Assembly (NCBI GenBank): GCA_002292215.1
Contig: DBBN01000061.1
Coordinates: 1-39,279 of the forward strand
Direction: 5' to 3'
DNA: 39,279 nucleotides
DNA from: Glaciecola sp. UBA983
GTDB taxonomy: Bacteria; Pseudomonadota; Gammaproteobacteria; Enterobacterales; Alteromonadaceae
Position 1 is the first letter of the stretch. Each line of letters starts with the position of its first letter. This document shows positions 20,022 to 29,258 of the stretch, one piece after another. The position numbers were made by a program, and so were the translations under genes. Under the pieces are notes generated by a model. It was not told the origin of the DNA. It ran no database searches and was given only the letters and a program-made list of their open reading frames with translations.

Positions 20022-20849
20022 CTAACTGATGGATTGTAACAACGTTAAATATTCGTCAATTTTTGCAATCAATTCATCACGTTGTCTTGGTGAAAGTGTC
20101 GGAAAGATAGCCCAAAGCATATCAATATACAATGCTTTATTTGCTTCTGATGCTGCTTGGAGTGCTCGCGGTTGGAGGGTTTCTTGGTTGACAATAAAAT
20201 CCGCAAGGCGTTGCTGCGCTAACTCATCAAACCCCGCACTAAGTAATATTTTGCGTGCAGTTTGATTACTCACATCGCCATACTCTTGCCATAGCGAATA
20301 AGTGGCATTTAGCTGAGAGACATAAGATTCGACAATTTGTGCCTGTGATTGTGACATCGGCCCGATGTATTCTTCCATCGATTCCATCATTCGCTCGGCA
20401 CGAGAAGGTTGTTTTTTCTGTCTTTTAACAAAGTCCTCAGCTCGTTCTTTACGTTCATGGTTAATCGTCGCAAATAATTGCGAGAGTTGATCAATATCCA
20501 AGGTCACGCCTATTGCAGCAACATCCGGTGCAATACGTTGACGAATACGCTCTATGTGAGACAGTGTTTCGGTGAATTGTTGTTCCAGTTGTGGACGCGA
20601 AAACTGTTTTGTCGTCACGGCAGTTTTGAGCGTGTTCAGTTGTTGTTGGTAGCGTGGGATTTCAGATTGTCGATGCCAACTTAACCATGCATCAATGGTA
20701 TTTTCTACCACCGGCTGTTGTTGGGGATTAAAATCAATATATTTACTGACCCACCATTTCACTAAAAAATCGGCGTTATTGTAAACGATACTACTTGAGC
20801 AAGCGCCAAGTAGTATCGTAATAGTGAAAATCAAAAATAATCGACGCAT
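20022..20849 (-). CDS. DUF6279 family putative lipoprotein
   Basis: A lipoprotein of about 275 residues. I prefer ATG 20849, which gives a textbook signal (MRRLFL, hydrophobic core, lipobox LGAC with Cys17); an in-frame ATG three codons upstream (20858) is possible and neither has a good ribosome site. The mature part is helical and rich in Gln, Arg and Glu (VKWWVSKYIDFNPQQQ, IRQRIAP, MMESMEEYIGPMS) and matches what I recall of DUF6279 proteins in Vibrio and Shewanella. Function unknown; probably an envelope protein anchored on the periplasmic side. Confidence 0.75.
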   Translation of the reverse strand: MRRLFLIFTITILLGACSSSIVYNNADFLVKWWVSKYIDFNPQQQPVVENTIDAWLSWHRQSEIPRYQQQLNTLKTAVTTKQFSRPQLEQQFTETLSHIERIRQRIAPDVAAIGVTLDIDQLSQLFATINHERKERAEDFVKRQKKQPSRAERMMESMEEYIGPMSQSQAQIVESYVSQLNATYSLWQEYGDVSNQTARKILLSAGFDELAQQRLADFIVNQETLQPRALQAASEANKALYIDMLWAIFPTLSPRQRDELIAKIDEYLTLLQSIS

Positions 20850-20916
20850 GACACACATAATAAATAAAGAGGTAATATATTATATACCGCACTGCGGCGA
20901 TTTAGTTCAAATATAG

Positions 20917-21378
20917 TTAAGGCTGGATGTTAAAACGACGCAATAAATGCATCCACCACCAGGCAGGACCCACTAATAAAAAACGCACATCTTCAAAAAA
21001 TGACGGTTTTTTTCCTTCAATTTTATGACCGACAAACTGCAATACCCACATGATGACAAATAACGCTATAGAAAACTGCCAGATTGAAATTCCAGCTTGC
21101 TCGAGTGCGGTTATACCCAAAAACACACCGATTGTTAATAAAGTCATAGCTGCACCAATTGGTCCTGATAATTTGAAATAATACATCAACATCGGGATTG
21201 CTAAGATATGCGCAAATGTAACATTAAATTTAGCTAACATATCAGGCACAGGAATGGCGTAAATTAAACCAATCGTAACAAAGAAAATACTTGGAACCGC
21301 AATCCCATGGATCCATACATTGGTGGAGTTTTGGTGTGATTCGCCGTATTGATGTAATAATTTGTCGATTTGACGCAT
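20917..21378 (-). CDS. Mpo1-like (DUF962) membrane protein
   Basis: A 153-residue membrane protein with about four hydrophobic segments. The family signatures are YGESHQNSTNVWIHGIAVP at the N-terminus and QFVGHKIEGKKPSFFEDVRF with VGP near the C-terminus. The conserved histidines are those of the yeast protein Mpo1, an iron-dependent dioxygenase that shortens 2-hydroxy fatty acids. Whether bacterial members act on hydroxy fatty acids is not established as far as I know. GGAG precedes the ATG at 21378. Divergent from the M61 peptidase. Confidence 0.82.
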   Translation of the reverse strand: MRQIDKLLHQYGESHQNSTNVWIHGIAVPSIFFVTIGLIYAIPVPDMLAKFNVTFAHILAIPMLMYYFKLSGPIGAAMTLLTIGVFLGITALEQAGISIWQFSIALFVIMWVLQFVGHKIEGKKPSFFEDVRFLLVGPAWWWMHLLRRFNIQP

Positions 21379-21492
21379 ACATTCTCCATATATATCTTGT
21401 TTTTTATAATTAAAGCACAGTATGCTTGATTATCTATACTATTATTTCACTGATAATATTAACATTTATTTTACATTCGTCTAGGGAAATTT

Positions 21493-23367
21493 ATGCTACC
21501 AACCATTTGTTATGATGTGCAGTTATTTGATGCCAATGCACACTTACTACAAATCACCGTTACACTGCCAGCTAATGCCCAACAGACGATTTTACGCCTG
21601 CCCAATTGGATCCCCGGTAGTTATATGATCCGAGACTTTGCCCAACACGTGCATCAAGAACAAGCTCGAGACTCCCTAGATCAAGTATTAGCATGGCGAA
21701 AAACCTCTAAACACACTTGGGTTGTTGCCCCATGTGCATATGATTTCACGTTTTCATACATGGTGTTTGCCAATGATTTATCGGTGCGCAGTGCGTTTAT
21801 AAACGATCAATATGCGTTTTTTAATGGCACAAGTGTGTTTATGCAAATCATTGATGATTTTGACCAAAAGACCCAAGTACTAGAAGATTTTGGCATTAAT
21901 GATGAGCGTGAATATGCGGTTCGGTTATTTGGCAACCAGTATTCGTTAGCCCATAAATGGCAAGTAAGCACAACGCTTCCGGTTGTCTTAAAAGAAGATA
22001 TACATCCGATACAGCGCAGTGATTCAGAATATCTATTGGGGCATTTTCAGGTTAATTCATACACTAATCTCATTGATCATCCGATTGTTATCGGTGCAAT
22101 TAATGTTCATTCTTTTATGGTTGAAGATGTCGTATTTGAAATGATGTTTACCGAACAGGTTGATTTGGATATGGTGGCGTTACTTGATGATATGAAAAAA
22201 ATCTGCGTGCATCATTTACACTTATTCAACTCGCATACCCCGATTAAACGCTATGTATTTCAAACCTTGGTTTGCAAAGACGGTTTTGGCGGGTTAGAAC
22301 ACCAAGCGTCTACGGCGCTGTTATACCCTAGAGATTCGTTGAAAAACACAGCGGCGGCAGGTATTAGTGAAGGTTATGAAACATTTTTGAGTTTGTGCGC
22401 ACATGAGCTATTTCACACATGGCATGTCAAACGAATCAAGCCCAATGTCATGGTTAATCCATCATTAACGCTCGAAAACTACACCAATCAATTATGGATT
22501 TATGAAGGTTTCACTAGTTTTTATGATGATGCGACGTTAGTGCGAACTGGGATTATTCCGGCCCAATCCTATGCCAATATTTTAGCAAAAAATATCACTC
22601 GTCTATTGCGAAATCCAGGTAGGGTCGATCAATCCATCAGCCGCTCGAGTTTTGAGGCATGGACCAAGTTTTATAAACAAACGCCCGATTCAACTAACTT
22701 TATTGTAAGTTATTACAACAAAGGCGGCCTTGCGGCACTGTGTTTGGACATAGTGTTGTTACAACAATCAAACGGGCAAGCTAATTTAGATACTGTGATG
22801 CGTTTATTATGGGAACACTATGGTGTGGACGAAGTCGGCACGCCAGACCATGTTATTGAATTGCTATGCAAACAATACCTAAATATAAATGTGGAGAGTA
22901 TTGTCCATCAACTCGCCCACAGTACGATAGACTTGCCCTTACCGACCTTACTACCGACTATAGGTCTGCGACTCGCAGTGCGACCAGCAATTGATGTCAA
23001 CGATAAAGGGGGAATCAGCAAAGCAACACCTTGCCCTGTCGCATTTGGCGCAATGTACAGCGCAAATCCTGTCGGTATTAAATTAACTCAAGTATTAATA
23101 GGTTCGCCTGTTGCCTGCGCAGGTATGAGTCGTGACGATATATTAATTGCGATGGCTAATTATGAAGTAAGTCAGAGCAACCTTATCAATCTACTGACAC
23201 GTTTTACTCAACAAGCAAGTGTCGAGTTGACTTGGTTGCGTGATGGACGATTGTGTACAGGGACCATGCCCATACAATCAGCTTTATGTGACACAGCAGA
23301 GGTGCATGTCATGGATGAAGCCAAATTTAATGCATGGGCACAACGAACACTTACTTTTCCAGAGTAA
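21493..23367 (+). CDS. M61 family metallopeptidase with PDZ domain
   Basis: A 624-residue glycyl aminopeptidase-like protein. An N-terminal beta domain (LPNWIPGSYMIRDFAQHVH) is followed by the zinc motif HELFH at 304-308 inside CAHELFHTWHVKRIKP. A further glutamate lies in IYEGFTSFYDD, and a C-terminal PDZ-like region (about 520-600) completes the protein. The order and length match the bacterial M61 family. No signal peptide is visible, so it is probably cytoplasmic. AGGGA precedes the ATG. Its 3' end overlaps the convergent hydrolase gene by 17 bases. Confidence 0.92.
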   Translation: MLPTICYDVQLFDANAHLLQITVTLPANAQQTILRLPNWIPGSYMIRDFAQHVHQEQARDSLDQVLAWRKTSKHTWVVAPCAYDFTFSYMVFANDLSVRSAFINDQYAFFNGTSVFMQIIDDFDQKTQVLEDFGINDEREYAVRLFGNQYSLAHKWQVSTTLPVVLKEDIHPIQRSDSEYLLGHFQVNSYTNLIDHPIVIGAINVHSFMVEDVVFEMMFTEQVDLDMVALLDDMKKICVHHLHLFNSHTPIKRYVFQTLVCKDGFGGLEHQASTALLYPRDSLKNTAAAGISEGYETFLSLCAHELFHTWHVKRIKPNVMVNPSLTLENYTNQLWIYEGFTSFYDDATLVRTGIIPAQSYANILAKNITRLLRNPGRVDQSISRSSFEAWTKFYKQTPDSTNFIVSYYNKGGLAALCLDIVLLQQSNGQANLDTVMRLLWEHYGVDEVGTPDHVIELLCKQYLNINVESIVHQLAHSTIDLPLPTLLPTIGLRLAVRPAIDVNDKGGISKATPCPVAFGAMYSANPVGIKLTQVLIGSPVACAGMSRDDILIAMANYEVSQSNLINLLTRFTQQASVELTWLRDGRLCTGTMPIQSALCDTAEVHVMDEAKFNAWAQRTLTFPE

Positions 23368-24331
23368 GTGACTCGCTGAGTAACGATGTTAACATCTGGG
23401 TAATTAGTTGCGGGTACTGCATGTGGACGTAATGATTACCTGGTGACTCGATTATCATAAGTTGCTTAAACCAATCACTGCGCGTTTGCGCTTGTGATCT
23501 GACTCGCTCAAACCCCTCTTTTGCCACCACTATAACCACTGGACACTGGATATTTTGAATAATATTGTGTGCTTGCTCATCGGTAAAACGCAAGGTTGAA
23601 ACGGTCCGTAATCGACTATCTGTCGCCCACTCGCAGCCACTCGAGACCTCAGGTAGTGCCGTACGGAACACGAGATTACGCCGCATAATCAAATCAGCAT
23701 GGGCAATACTAAGCTGGCTGACTTGCATACGAGCCTGCAATACATGCTGAAAACTTTTAGGTTGTTTGGGTGTTTTACTCGCTGCGGTAATCCTACTATC
23801 TATTGATGCACGCATTTGTTTTACGGTATTGTCCGTTGAATCGGTTAAAGGACCCACCGTTTCGATTAACAGTAACTGCATCACGACATCGTCGAGAATA
23901 GCAGCCACTGAGCAACCAATGATCCCGCCCATAGAATGGCCAACAATACAGACCTTTGTCCAGCCTTGCTGGCGAATCAAATCGACTATATCTTGAATAT
24001 AATCAGATTGATGATAATGCGCGTCACGACTGCGATGGCTAGATTGTCCATGTCCAGCAAAATCAACAGCAACCACCTGTGCATTTTGATACGCAGATTC
24101 AAGGCTTAGCTGTGTTAAAAACGGAATAAAAGAATGACTATTATCTAAATAACCGTGCAAACATAAAATCACTCGATCATCAAGTATGCTACAGCCACTA
24201 TGATTATTGGTAATGCCAGCTAATTGTGTGCCGTTAGCAAGTGTAAATGAAGTGGGCTCAAATCGGCAAGCCGTATCATTAATTCTTAGAACCCCATTCG
24301 CTTGTTGCTCCGCAGAGGACATATCAGTCAT
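23351..24331 (-). CDS. SERHL-like alpha/beta hydrolase
   Basis: A 326-residue serine hydrolase. The oxyanion-side motif is LCLHGYLDNSHSF, the nucleophile elbow GHSMGG has Ser133, and a C-terminal GNHYVHM supplies the histidine. The combination HGYLDN plus VDFAGHGQSSHRS resembles the serine hydrolase-like proteins named SERHL in vertebrates. The substrate is unknown. The ATG overlaps the slp stop by one base (TAATG), so the two are coupled, an arrangement that may reflect an envelope or lipid role. Confidence 0.83.
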   Translation of the reverse strand: MTDMSSAEQQANGVLRINDTACRFEPTSFTLANGTQLAGITNNHSGCSILDDRVILCLHGYLDNSHSFIPFLTQLSLESAYQNAQVVAVDFAGHGQSSHRSRDAHYHQSDYIQDIVDLIRQQGWTKVCIVGHSMGGIIGCSVAAILDDVVMQLLLIETVGPLTDSTDNTVKQMRASIDSRITAASKTPKQPKSFQHVLQARMQVSQLSIAHADLIMRRNLVFRTALPEVSSGCEWATDSRLRTVSTLRFTDEQAHNIIQNIQCPVVIVVAKEGFERVRSQAQTRSDWFKQLMIIESPGNHYVHMQYPQLITQMLTSLLSESLTLEK

Positions 24332-25053
24332 TATTTTTCAGAATATTTGACATTGCTTTCAGCATGCTGGGATATTGCTGGTGGCCTAGGCTCATTTCTT
24401 GGAGGTAATGCTGGCGTGTTGGAATTTGCACCATCGCCGCCGTTAGCGGTTTGCCCGACACTACCGGATTGGGTATTATTCGATCTAACACGAATACGTC
24501 CGCGGTCATTGTACACGCCATGGTAACGAGTTCGATAAAACGGGAACCCTAAATCAAAACCAAAATGGTGGCCAAAACGGAAAAATGGGGTGATTTGCAC
24601 TTGGCTGTATTCAAAGTCTTGGATGTCTTCCCATAAATAATACCCGGTTGCGATGATGCTTGGATATATATATACCTGTTCAGATACCATCCCTTCGATC
24701 GGTTCTCCAATGGTGCCAACCACACTCACAACGCGCTCTTGTTTAAACACGAGCGGATCAATGAAACCGTCAATTAACACTTTAAAGCGCCCAATAGATG
24801 CTTTTCTTAAATTCGGTCTGCCGTCTGATTTAAGTGGGTAATGCACCACTTCAATGATACTAGCTTGCGCATTATTTTCGACTTGCGCAATCACCCCACC
24901 CCAACGTGCCATAGATCCTGGCGCCGCCGTAGTCATGACGACGTCTTCATATGTCACTAACGGTTGTTCTTTTGCTGTTTCTAAGATTGGTGGCAGTGAT
25001 GCGCAGGCACTTAAGACTAATACACAGAGTACAGATAATAACCTAACATTCAT
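24331..25053 (-). CDS. Slp family outer-membrane lipoprotein
   Basis: A 240-residue lipoprotein with signal peptide and lipobox LSAC (Cys17). It matches the Slp/YeaY family: ARWGGVIAQVENN, the IIEVVHYPL stretch, GRFKVLIDGFIDP, VVSVVGTIGEPIEG, YPSIIATGYYLW. E. coli Slp and YeaY are about 190 residues; this one carries an additional C-terminal tail of roughly 45 residues that is Asn/Pro/Gly/Arg-rich. Family members are induced in stationary phase; the molecular role is unclear. Position next to tsaB and yoaA is as for E. coli yeaY. Confidence 0.88.
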   Translation of the reverse strand: MNVRLLSVLCVLVLSACASLPPILETAKEQPLVTYEDVVMTTAAPGSMARWGGVIAQVENNAQASIIEVVHYPLKSDGRPNLRKASIGRFKVLIDGFIDPLVFKQERVVSVVGTIGEPIEGMVSEQVYIYPSIIATGYYLWEDIQDFEYSQVQITPFFRFGHHFGFDLGFPFYRTRYHGVYNDRGRIRVRSNNTQSGSVGQTANGGDGANSNTPALPPRNEPRPPAISQHAESNVKYSEK

Positions 25054-25144
25054 GAGGGGTGAGTCCTTGATAAAACATTATTACAATAATGATAATATAA
25101 CCATAATTACCATTATTCACAATCTATGCTGAATCAAAACTGAA

Positions 25145-25465
25145 TCAAGCGAACGTATCGACACCAAGCATTTGCCGAATTTGGTCTTTTTCATTTTGTC
25201 TAGATTGGATCTGTTGGTAAGCATGCAGCGCATCCCGTGAATGACGGTTGGGCTGGTCATAAAAGGTATTCTGTTCTTGGGCAAAGCGCTCGGCTTGCGC
25301 ATAAATACGCTCATCCACGTCACGACGGATAGCAATAGGTGCATTATTTTTGGTGTCAGTATCCGTACTTTTTTGAGTGCGAGCTTGATCCGCAGTGCTG
25401 TGTTTCACCGCTGGATTAACAATCATCGCTCGCTGCGATATTATCGCAGCAGTCTCAATATCCAT
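25145..25465 (-). CDS. Conserved-looking small protein of unknown function
   Basis: A 106-residue protein without a signal peptide or membrane segment. The N-terminus (MDIETAAIISQ) is mildly hydrophobic, the middle is charged and Gln-rich, probably helical (ERIYAQAERFAQEQNTFYDQP, YQQIQSRQNEKDQIRQ), and the chain ends in MLGVDTFA. I have an impression of similar small proteins ending in GVD-hydrophobic-A next to tsaB in related genomes, but cannot confirm it. Located between tsaB and slp on the same strand with 79 and 223 base flanks; it probably belongs to that run of genes. Confidence 0.65.
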   Translation of the reverse strand: MDIETAAIISQRAMIVNPAVKHSTADQARTQKSTDTDTKNNAPIAIRRDVDERIYAQAERFAQEQNTFYDQPNRHSRDALHAYQQIQSRQNEKDQIRQMLGVDTFA

Positions 25466-25688
25466 GTTGGCTTACCTAAAAAGTCAAAAATTTGTTAATC
25501 GTCCATGTGATTAATAGCCAAATAATTGGCAGCATTTAATCATTAAACTAACTTATTAATGAGTGCAATAATCATGCTCAAATGCAAAATAATGCTTATT
25601 TACCCTTTGAAGTTAAGAATGCTATAAACAAAATAGCAAGGCGCAATACATGTTTATTAATATTAAATGCCGATTGAGATAGGTATGT

Positions 25689-26393
25689 TTACTCTTTACC
25701 GGGTAACTTTTTCCACGTTACTGTATCACGCAGATAGACTGGCTCTACTTCTTCGATGGCTTGTCCGTTGCCCATCGTAAATTGTTGAGCGACTAAGGGC
25801 AGCATATACAGTGCATTTGGTAGAGTAATATTAATGGGTGAAGAAACTAATTGAGATAATTCAGGATACGCTTCCCAGCCAGTACCTACCAAAGCGATGT
25901 GACTGTCAGAAATCTGACTATGAATGTTTTCAGGCAACTTAGATAATGCCTCTGTGGGTGGGATCACACATTCTTTCCCAACCAATACTGCCATGCCCTG
26001 TTGCACTTGATAATGCGCAAAATACACTTCATTCATGCGCGCATCAATAGCGGAATACACATCTGTTAGCGTCGGCTGTGAAGTAAATGCCTCTTGTGCG
26101 AGAGTAGCTAATGTCGACATACCTACGACCGGTACATTTAGTCCTAACGCCAGTCCCTGAGTCATCCCTAATGCAATACGCACACCAGTAAATGAACCTG
26201 GCCCATGCCCAAAACCGATCCCTTGAATATCTTGTTTAGCTAGCCCCGCGTCATCGAGCACCTGCGCCAACATAGGTAAAATAGTCACCGACTGTTGCTG
26301 TGGACACACTGAAAATTGACCGATGACTTTATCTTGATATTGCACAGCAACCGAACAGGCTTCTGTGGCGGTATCGATAACCACTATATTCAT
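25689..26393 (-). CDS. tsaB: tRNA threonylcarbamoyladenosine biosynthesis protein TsaB
   Basis: TsaB is the scaffold partner of TsaD and TsaE in making t6A37 on ANN-decoding tRNAs. The 234-residue protein has the ASKHA-type opening VIDTATEACSVAV, the conserved FGHGPGSFTGVRIALG segment and PVVGMSTLATLAQEA, and ends in an EVEPVYLRD stretch typical of TsaB. It lacks the metal-binding histidines of TsaD. Its ATG overlaps the yoaA stop by four bases (ATGA), so the two are coupled, as in E. coli where yoaA and tsaB are neighbours. Confidence 0.95.
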   Translation of the reverse strand: MNIVVIDTATEACSVAVQYQDKVIGQFSVCPQQQSVTILPMLAQVLDDAGLAKQDIQGIGFGHGPGSFTGVRIALGMTQGLALGLNVPVVGMSTLATLAQEAFTSQPTLTDVYSAIDARMNEVYFAHYQVQQGMAVLVGKECVIPPTEALSKLPENIHSQISDSHIALVGTGWEAYPELSQLVSSPINITLPNALYMLPLVAQQFTMGNGQAIEEVEPVYLRDTVTWKKLPGKE

Positions 26394-28315
26394 GCAATAG
26401 GTTCCACTAACGAAGTTAAAAATTGAGTCGCCTTACGCATATCTCTCGTTCTGCGCATAGGCGGTAAACTGGCTAAAAATATTTTACCATAATCTTTGGT
26501 CACTAATCGACTATCGCAAATGACCAGCACGCCTTTGTCGGTTTCATCTCGTATCAATCGACCTGCACCTTGTTTTAAGGTGATCACGGCTTGCGGGATC
26601 TGCACATGCATAAATGAATTTTTACCGCGTTTTTGTGCATCTTCCACTTTGGCTTGTAACAAAGGATCATCAGGCGAAGCAAAGGGTAGCTTATCAATTA
26701 ATACACACAATAAGTCATCACCGCGCACATCAACACCTTCCCAAAATGCACCAGTGGCTAATAATACCGATTCTTTGTTTTCAATATAGCTATCTAATAG
26801 CGCTTGTTTAGTAGTAGTGCCTTGCACCAATAATTCATTATCGATGCGCTCGGCCAATGCCGCCGCCACCTCTCGAAGCATTGCATGAGATGTAAATAAT
26901 AAAAAACATCGACCTTTCGCCGCAGCGATCAACTCCATTGATATGCGGATCAATGTGTCTTTCATTGCAAAATTAGACGGTTCAGGTAAATAGTGAGGGA
27001 CACACAACATCGCTTGATTGTAATAATCAAAAGGACTATCTAAGGCAAGCGTTTGCGCTTGCCCTAATCCCATGTGCTCAGTAAAATGCGCAAAACCATT
27101 ATCTACCATCAAGGTTGCAGACGTGAACACCCAGGTGCGCTTTGGCTGCGTCACAATGGTGTTGAATTTATCTGCGATGCTCAATGGCGTAAGATGCAAC
27201 ACCACTTGTTTGGGTGTCGTTTCGTACCACAAGCTAACGCCTTGCGTAGAAATATCCGTCACGTCTTTTAAATTAGTCTTAGCTTGTACCAGACGCTCAT
27301 AGATATTATCCAGCTCTTTGTCGCGTCCAATATGTACTTTTAAAATATTGACCAATGTCTTTAGGGTGTCAGAGAGACGATCCAGCGCTTGTACCACGTT
27401 ATCATCCCAGAGCATCTCTTTGAGTTTGCCTTTTTGCGATTTCTCAGGAAAATATGAACGCAGATCAGTGGCTATACTGGCTAATTTTTTTGCCGCTTTA
27501 TCTGCTTGTTCGATGTCTTTTAACGTTGTGCGGAATAAGCCATAAATATCTCGCGCACTATCATGCAATAAGCGTGTTGAGAACTGTTGTCCAAAATACT
27601 CACTGGCAATATCCCCAATTTGATGGGCTTCATCAAAAATAATCGTATCGGCATCGGGGATAAGCTCACCAAACCCTGTATCTTTTAGGGCTAAATCAGC
27701 AAAAAACAAATGGTGATTAACCACAATCACATCCGCTTCGAGGGCTTCACCTCGTGCTTTAACTAAATAACATTCGTCATAATCGGGACATTCTTTACCC
27801 AGGCAGTTATCCACATTTGAAGTAACAAAAGGCAATACTTTGGCATTTTCAGGAATACTTTTTAACTCACCAATATCGCCCGATTTTGTGGTACTTGCCC
27901 ATCGTCGCACTTGAGAAAATTCATGTAGGGTTTCGGCATCTAACAACGTATTTGAACCTGAATGATAGGATAAACGATGTTTACATAGGTAATTTGAGCG
28001 ACCTTTTAGTAAGGCGGTTTGTTTATAACTGCCAAGGGCTTTTTTTACGATAGGCAAATCACGATGAAAGAGTTGTTCTTGCAGGTTTTTGGTTCCCGTC
28101 GAGATGATGGTTTTACCTTCATTCATTAGTGCAGGCACTAAATAAGCAAACGTTTTCCCCGTCCCGGTTCCCGCCTCAACAACCAGCTGTTGTTTTTTGG
28201 CTATCGCTTCATTCACCGCATTAGCCATTTGAGTCTGAGCGTCACGAGGTAAAAATCCAGGGATCACGTCTGCAAGTAAGCCATCTTTGGCAAACACTGA
28301 ATTTATTTTTTTCAT
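26390..28315 (-). CDS. yoaA: DinG-family ATP-dependent helicase YoaA
   Basis: An XPD/DinG-type superfamily 2 helicase with an Fe-S cluster; E. coli YoaA acts in DNA damage tolerance. I place the start at ATG 28315 because AAGG precedes it by five bases; a GTG five codons upstream (28330) extends the frame without a ribosome site. The 641 residues show the Walker A GTGTGKT at 49-55, cysteines of the Fe-S region (LCKH, CLGKECPDYDEC), the DEAH box (FDEAHQIGD), and late helicase motifs ending QGAGRLIRDETDKG. Length fits YoaA (636) better than DinG (716). Confidence 0.93.
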   Translation of the reverse strand: MKKINSVFAKDGLLADVIPGFLPRDAQTQMANAVNEAIAKKQQLVVEAGTGTGKTFAYLVPALMNEGKTIISTGTKNLQEQLFHRDLPIVKKALGSYKQTALLKGRSNYLCKHRLSYHSGSNTLLDAETLHEFSQVRRWASTTKSGDIGELKSIPENAKVLPFVTSNVDNCLGKECPDYDECYLVKARGEALEADVIVVNHHLFFADLALKDTGFGELIPDADTIIFDEAHQIGDIASEYFGQQFSTRLLHDSARDIYGLFRTTLKDIEQADKAAKKLASIATDLRSYFPEKSQKGKLKEMLWDDNVVQALDRLSDTLKTLVNILKVHIGRDKELDNIYERLVQAKTNLKDVTDISTQGVSLWYETTPKQVVLHLTPLSIADKFNTIVTQPKRTWVFTSATLMVDNGFAHFTEHMGLGQAQTLALDSPFDYYNQAMLCVPHYLPEPSNFAMKDTLIRISMELIAAAKGRCFLLFTSHAMLREVAAALAERIDNELLVQGTTTKQALLDSYIENKESVLLATGAFWEGVDVRGDDLLCVLIDKLPFASPDDPLLQAKVEDAQKRGKNSFMHVQIPQAVITLKQGAGRLIRDETDKGVLVICDSRLVTKDYGKIFLASLPPMRRTRDMRKATQFLTSLVEPIA

Positions 28316-28415
28316 GAACACCTTTTTCACATTTACCTAGCTAAGCACATTATTCTATTGGGGTAATTATGCCTGTTTCCCCAGTAAAAACCTATTGAAC
28401 CAAAGCACTGAATAC

Positions 28416-28450
28416 AAAAAAACCCGCTAACAACTTAATGCGAGCGGGTT
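28416..28450 (-). terminator. Intrinsic terminator of the 2-Cys peroxiredoxin gene
   Basis: On the reverse strand an 8-base stem AACCCGCT / AGCGGGTT (28443-28450 and 28421-28428) closes a 14-base loop and runs into a T tract. It lies about 38 bases after the peroxiredoxin stop. Confidence 0.9.
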
Positions 28451-28487
28451 ACAGATTATCTAATAATCAGTGGTAGCAGAAAATCGC

Positions 28488-29093
28488 TTATAGTTTATCC
28501 GCATTTTCTGAAAGGTAAGCAGCAACACCGGCAGTGCTAGCGTCCATACCTTTGTCGCCTTGAGTCCAACCTGCAGGACAGACTTCACCGTGTTCTTGGT
28601 GGAAGTTTAAGGCATCAATCATACGTAACATTTCATCAACGTTACGACCTAATGGTAAATCGTTGACCACTTGATGACGTACTTGGAAATCTTCATCAAT
28701 TAGGAAAGATGCACGGAAAGCAACACCTGCGTCTGGATGCTCAACGTCATAGGCTTTACAGATTTCATGTTTAGTATCAGCGACTAATGTGTACTTAACT
28801 TGGCCAATACCACCGTCATTGATGGCAGTGTTACGCCATGCATTGTGGCTGAACTGAGAATCAATTGATACACCGATAACTTCAACGCCACGCTTAGTGA
28901 ATTCAGCTAAACGCTTATCAAAAGCAATTAGTTCAGAAGGACATACGAAAGTGAAATCTAATGGATAAAAGAACACTACTGCTTTTTTACCTTTAACGGC
29001 TTCACTTAATGTGAAGCTATCGACGATTTCACCAGAGCCTAACACAGCTGCTGCAGAAAAATCAGGGGCCTGACGACCAACTAATACACTCAT
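28488..29093 (-). CDS. Typical 2-Cys peroxiredoxin (AhpC/Prx1 family)
   Basis: Reduces hydrogen peroxide and organic peroxides using a peroxidatic and a resolving cysteine. I start it at ATG 29093 (201 residues, MSVLVGRQAPDFS) because GGAG lies six bases upstream; a TTG four codons earlier only extends through that ribosome site. Cys51 is in DFTFVCPSE and the resolving cysteine is in GEVCPAGW near residue 172. The sequence resembles the Prx1/AhpC type found alone in many marine gammaproteobacteria. No ahpF is adjacent. A clear terminator follows; no convincing OxyR site was seen upstream. Confidence 0.93.
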   Translation of the reverse strand: MSVLVGRQAPDFSAAAVLGSGEIVDSFTLSEAVKGKKAVVFFYPLDFTFVCPSELIAFDKRLAEFTKRGVEVIGVSIDSQFSHNAWRNTAINDGGIGQVKYTLVADTKHEICKAYDVEHPDAGVAFRASFLIDEDFQVRHQVVNDLPLGRNVDEMLRMIDALNFHQEHGEVCPAGWTQGDKGMDASTAGVAAYLSENADKL

Positions 29094-29218
29094 AAAATTC
29101 TCCAATAATGTTTGTTATAAGTTTTTTGTAACGAATATCTATTACGTTATACATCAATATATGGTTTAAAAATTCTTTATCAAGAAAAAACTAAAATTTA
29201 TTTGCAATAAACCCAAAT

Positions 29219-29237
29219 GCGAACTATTATTATTTGC
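29219..29237 (+). promoter_or_regulatory. Possible Fur box upstream of bfd
   Basis: The 19-mer GCGAACTATTATTATTTGC agrees with the Fur consensus at about 11 of 19 positions and is flanked by an imperfect inverted repeat (ATGCGAA / TTTGCAT). It lies 21 bases upstream of the bfd start and overlaps possible -10 hexamers, a position suited to iron-dependent repression. Weak, by pattern only. Confidence 0.3.
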
Positions 29238-29258
29238 ATAAAGATTTGAGGTTTTTCA

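Noticed and set aside
25517..25530. Short palindrome GCCAA-ATAA-TTGGC in the gap upstream of the 106-residue protein
   Set aside because: Only five-base arms and no T run; nothing links it to a known operator. Nothing else is evident in 25466-25688.
29094..29258. Possible OxyR site upstream of the peroxiredoxin gene
   Set aside because: AT-rich ATA and TAT elements are present, but the four ATAG/CTAT-type blocks at seven-base spacing are not.
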